From: Bacillota bacterium
GTDB taxonomy: Bacteria; Bacillota; Sulfobacillia; JAJZYS01; JAJYTV01
Assembly (NCBI GenBank): GCA_021786135.1
Contig: JAJYNV010000335.1
Location: forward strand, 1 to 5,529
Reading direction: 5' to 3'
Length of the DNA stretch: 5,529 nt
This document shows, one piece after another, positions 4,183 through 5,529 of the stretch. The notes beneath the pieces are model-generated. The model saw only the letters and a program-made list of their open reading frames with translations, searched no databases and had not been told where the DNA came from. Numbering within the stretch: the stretch's first letter is position 1; each line of letters opens with the position of its first letter. A program made the translations under genes and the position numbers.

Positions 4183-5529
4183 TTGGCCTATCCCGTCAGG
4201 GTTGGCAGTCGTGAACGGTTGAGTTTCGCGCGTATTCAGGAAGTACTGGATATGCCGAACCTGATCGAAATTCAGCAGAAGTCCTATCACTGGTTTCTCG
4301 AAGAAGGTTTGAAGGACCTCTTCGATGACATCAGCCCGATCCAGGACTTCACCGGCAAACTGGTGCTGGAGTTCGTCGGCTACGCGCTCGGCGAGCCCAA
4401 GTACGACGTCGAGGAGTGCAAAGAGCGCGACGTCAACTTTGCGGCACCTCTTAAGGCACGCGTTCGACTGATCAACAAGGAGACGGGCGAGGTCAAGGAG
4501 CAGGAAGTCTTTATGGGAGACTTCCCTCTGATGACTGACAAGGGCACGTTCATCATCAATGGTGCGGAGCGCGTCATCGTGTCGCAGCTGGTGCGCTCGC
4601 CGGGCGTCTACTTCCACCGCACCTTCGACCCGGACGGCAACCCGATCTACGCGTCGACGATGATTCCGAACCGCGGCGCGTGGCTCGAGTTCGAGGCAGA
4701 GGCCAATGGCGTCCTCTCGGTGCGCGTCGATCGCACGCGCAAGTTGCCGGCCACGGTGATCCTGCGCGCGATGGGTCTTTCCTCGAATGCGCAGATCCTC
4801 GAGGTTCTTGGTGACGAAGGGCATGTCCAGGCCACGCTCGAGAAGGACCCCACGTCCACCACCGACGAGGCGCTTGTCGAGATCTACAAGCGCATTCGCC
4901 CAGGCGAGCCGCCGACGTTCGATTCGGCGCGCACTCTGCTCGAGAGTCTCTTCTTCGAGCCCAAGCGCTACGACCTGGCGCCCGTGGGCCGTTACAAGTT
5001 CAACAAGAAGCTGTCGCTGCGGCGGCGCATGGTCGGCCTGCAGGCGGTGCAGGACATCCGCCATCCAGAGACGGGACTCGTGCTGGTGCACGCGGGCGAC
5101 GTCTTCACGCGAGAGCTTGCGGAAAAGGTGGACGCGGCCGGCATCTCCTCCGTCGACGTGCGCACGCGCGACGGCGAGGTGGTGCGCGTCATCTCGAACG
5201 GGTTGCCCGACACGACCGTCAAGACACAGACGCCGCAAGACGTCATCGCGACCGTCAACTATATGGTCACGCTCTACCACGGGCTTGGCAGCATCGACGA
5301 CATCGACCACCTGGGTAACCGCCGCCTGCGTTCCGTGGGCGAACTCCTGCAGAACCAGTTCCGCATCGGCCTCGCCCGTATGGAGCGCGTCGTGCGCGAG
5401 CGCATGACGATCCAGGACCAGGAGTCGATCACGCCGCAGGCGCTGATCAACATCCGCCCGGTCGTGGCGGCCGTGAAGGAGTTCTTCGGCTCGTCGCAGC
5501 TGTCGCAGCTTATGGACCAGACGAACCCG
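4183..5529 (+). CDS. rpoB: DNA-directed RNA polymerase subunit beta, N-terminal part (3' end outside window)
   Basis: RpoB forms, with beta', the catalytic core of RNA polymerase. The visible 449 codons cover the N-terminal protrusion and lobe regions up to the start of the rifampicin pocket, and the full protein would be roughly 1,100-1,250 residues. Recognisable conserved stretches include MPNLIEIQQKSYHWFLEEGL, DFTGKLVLEF, KERDVNFAAPL, VRLINKETGEVKEQEVFMGD, the IINGAERVIVSQLVRSPGVY block, RPGEPPTFDSA, FFEPKRYDLAPVGRYK, IDDIDHLGNRRLRSVGELLQ, MERVVRERM and FFGSSQLSQLMDQTNP. The pattern is closest to what I recall of Bacillota RpoB (B. subtilis), though this protein is about 27 residues shorter up to the rifampicin region. 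Residue 443 is Leu where B. subtilis and E. coli have Phe (E. coli Phe514); Gln442 and Asp445 match E. coli Gln513 and Asp516. The frame is intact to the last base. It has its own promoter and leader, and the gene before it is the DUF402 gene rather than rplL. Confidence 0.98.
   Translation, partial: MAYPVRVGSRERLSFARIQEVLDMPNLIEIQQKSYHWFLEEGLKDLFDDISPIQDFTGKLVLEFVGYALGEPKYDVEECKERDVNFAAPLKARVRLINKETGEVKEQEVFMGDFPLMTDKGTFIINGAERVIVSQLVRSPGVYFHRTFDPDGNPIYASTMIPNRGAWLEFEAEANGVLSVRVDRTRKLPATVILRAMGLSSNAQILEVLGDEGHVQATLEKDPTSTTDEALVEIYKRIRPGEPPTFDSARTLLESLFFEPKRYDLAPVGRYKFNKKLSLRRRMVGLQAVQDIRHPETGLVLVHAGDVFTRELAEKVDAAGISSVDVRTRDGEVVRVISNGLPDTTVKTQTPQDVIATVNYMVTLYHGLGSIDDIDHLGNRRLRSVGELLQNQFRIGLARMERVVRERMTIQDQESITPQALINIRPVVAAVKEFFGSSQLSQLMDQTNP

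Noticed and set aside
4153..5310. Long minus-strand open frame (385 codons) opposite rpoB
   Set aside because: It mirrors rpoB codon structure in a GC-rich gene; the + strand is unmistakably RpoB, and the minus product (rich in Arg, Val, Asp, His) resembles no family I know.

Overview
This 5.5 kb window is GC-rich bacterial DNA, densely coding and almost entirely on the + strand. The best taxonomic clue is the N-terminal part of RNA polymerase subunit beta at the right end. Its sequence (for example NLIEIQ, DISPIQDFTG, GEPKYDVEE, KERDV, MDQTNP) reads like Bacillota/Firmicutes RpoB. With the high GC and the GTG/TTG starts, this suggests a high-GC Bacillota lineage (the Symbiobacterium / Thermaerobacter / Limnochordia kind), but genus cannot be fixed from the window.

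Layout, left to right: (1) 1-555, the C-terminal part of an alpha/beta hydrolase whose start lies outside the window. (2) 556-1089, a gene-poor stretch with a possible minus-strand gene remnant (617-895) and a perfect 26-bp palindrome (995-1020) about 70 bp before the next gene. (3) 1090-2557, a two-gene unit: an ECF-type sigma factor overlapping by 8 nt a single-pass membrane protein that is positioned like an anti-sigma factor but has no zinc-binding motif and no cysteine at all. (4) 2666-4020, a tightly packed three-gene unit: O6-alkylguanine-DNA alkyltransferase (ogt), the chaperone-like tRNA-binding-fold protein CsaA (14-nt overlap), and a DUF402 family protein (1-nt gap). (5) 4021-4182, an intergenic region with a long imperfect stem-loop whose 3' arm contains the -35 box of a strong sigma-A-like promoter, followed by a short leader and a strong ribosome binding site. 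(6) 4183 to the end, rpoB from a TTG start, cut by the window edge inside rifampicin cluster I.

How it may work together: the sigma factor and membrane protein look like a cell-envelope or stress signalling pair. The ogt-csaA-DUF402 unit combines alkylation repair, a chaperone-like protein and a probable nucleotide phosphatase, so a housekeeping/stress role is plausible but inferred. rpoB appears to be transcribed from its own promoter rather than from the usual rplJ-rplL genes, which are not in this window. I see no RNA genes, CRISPR arrays or insertion sequences. No clearly new system is evident. The points most worth a second look are the rpoB control region, the unusual anti-sigma candidate and the palindrome before the sigma gene.
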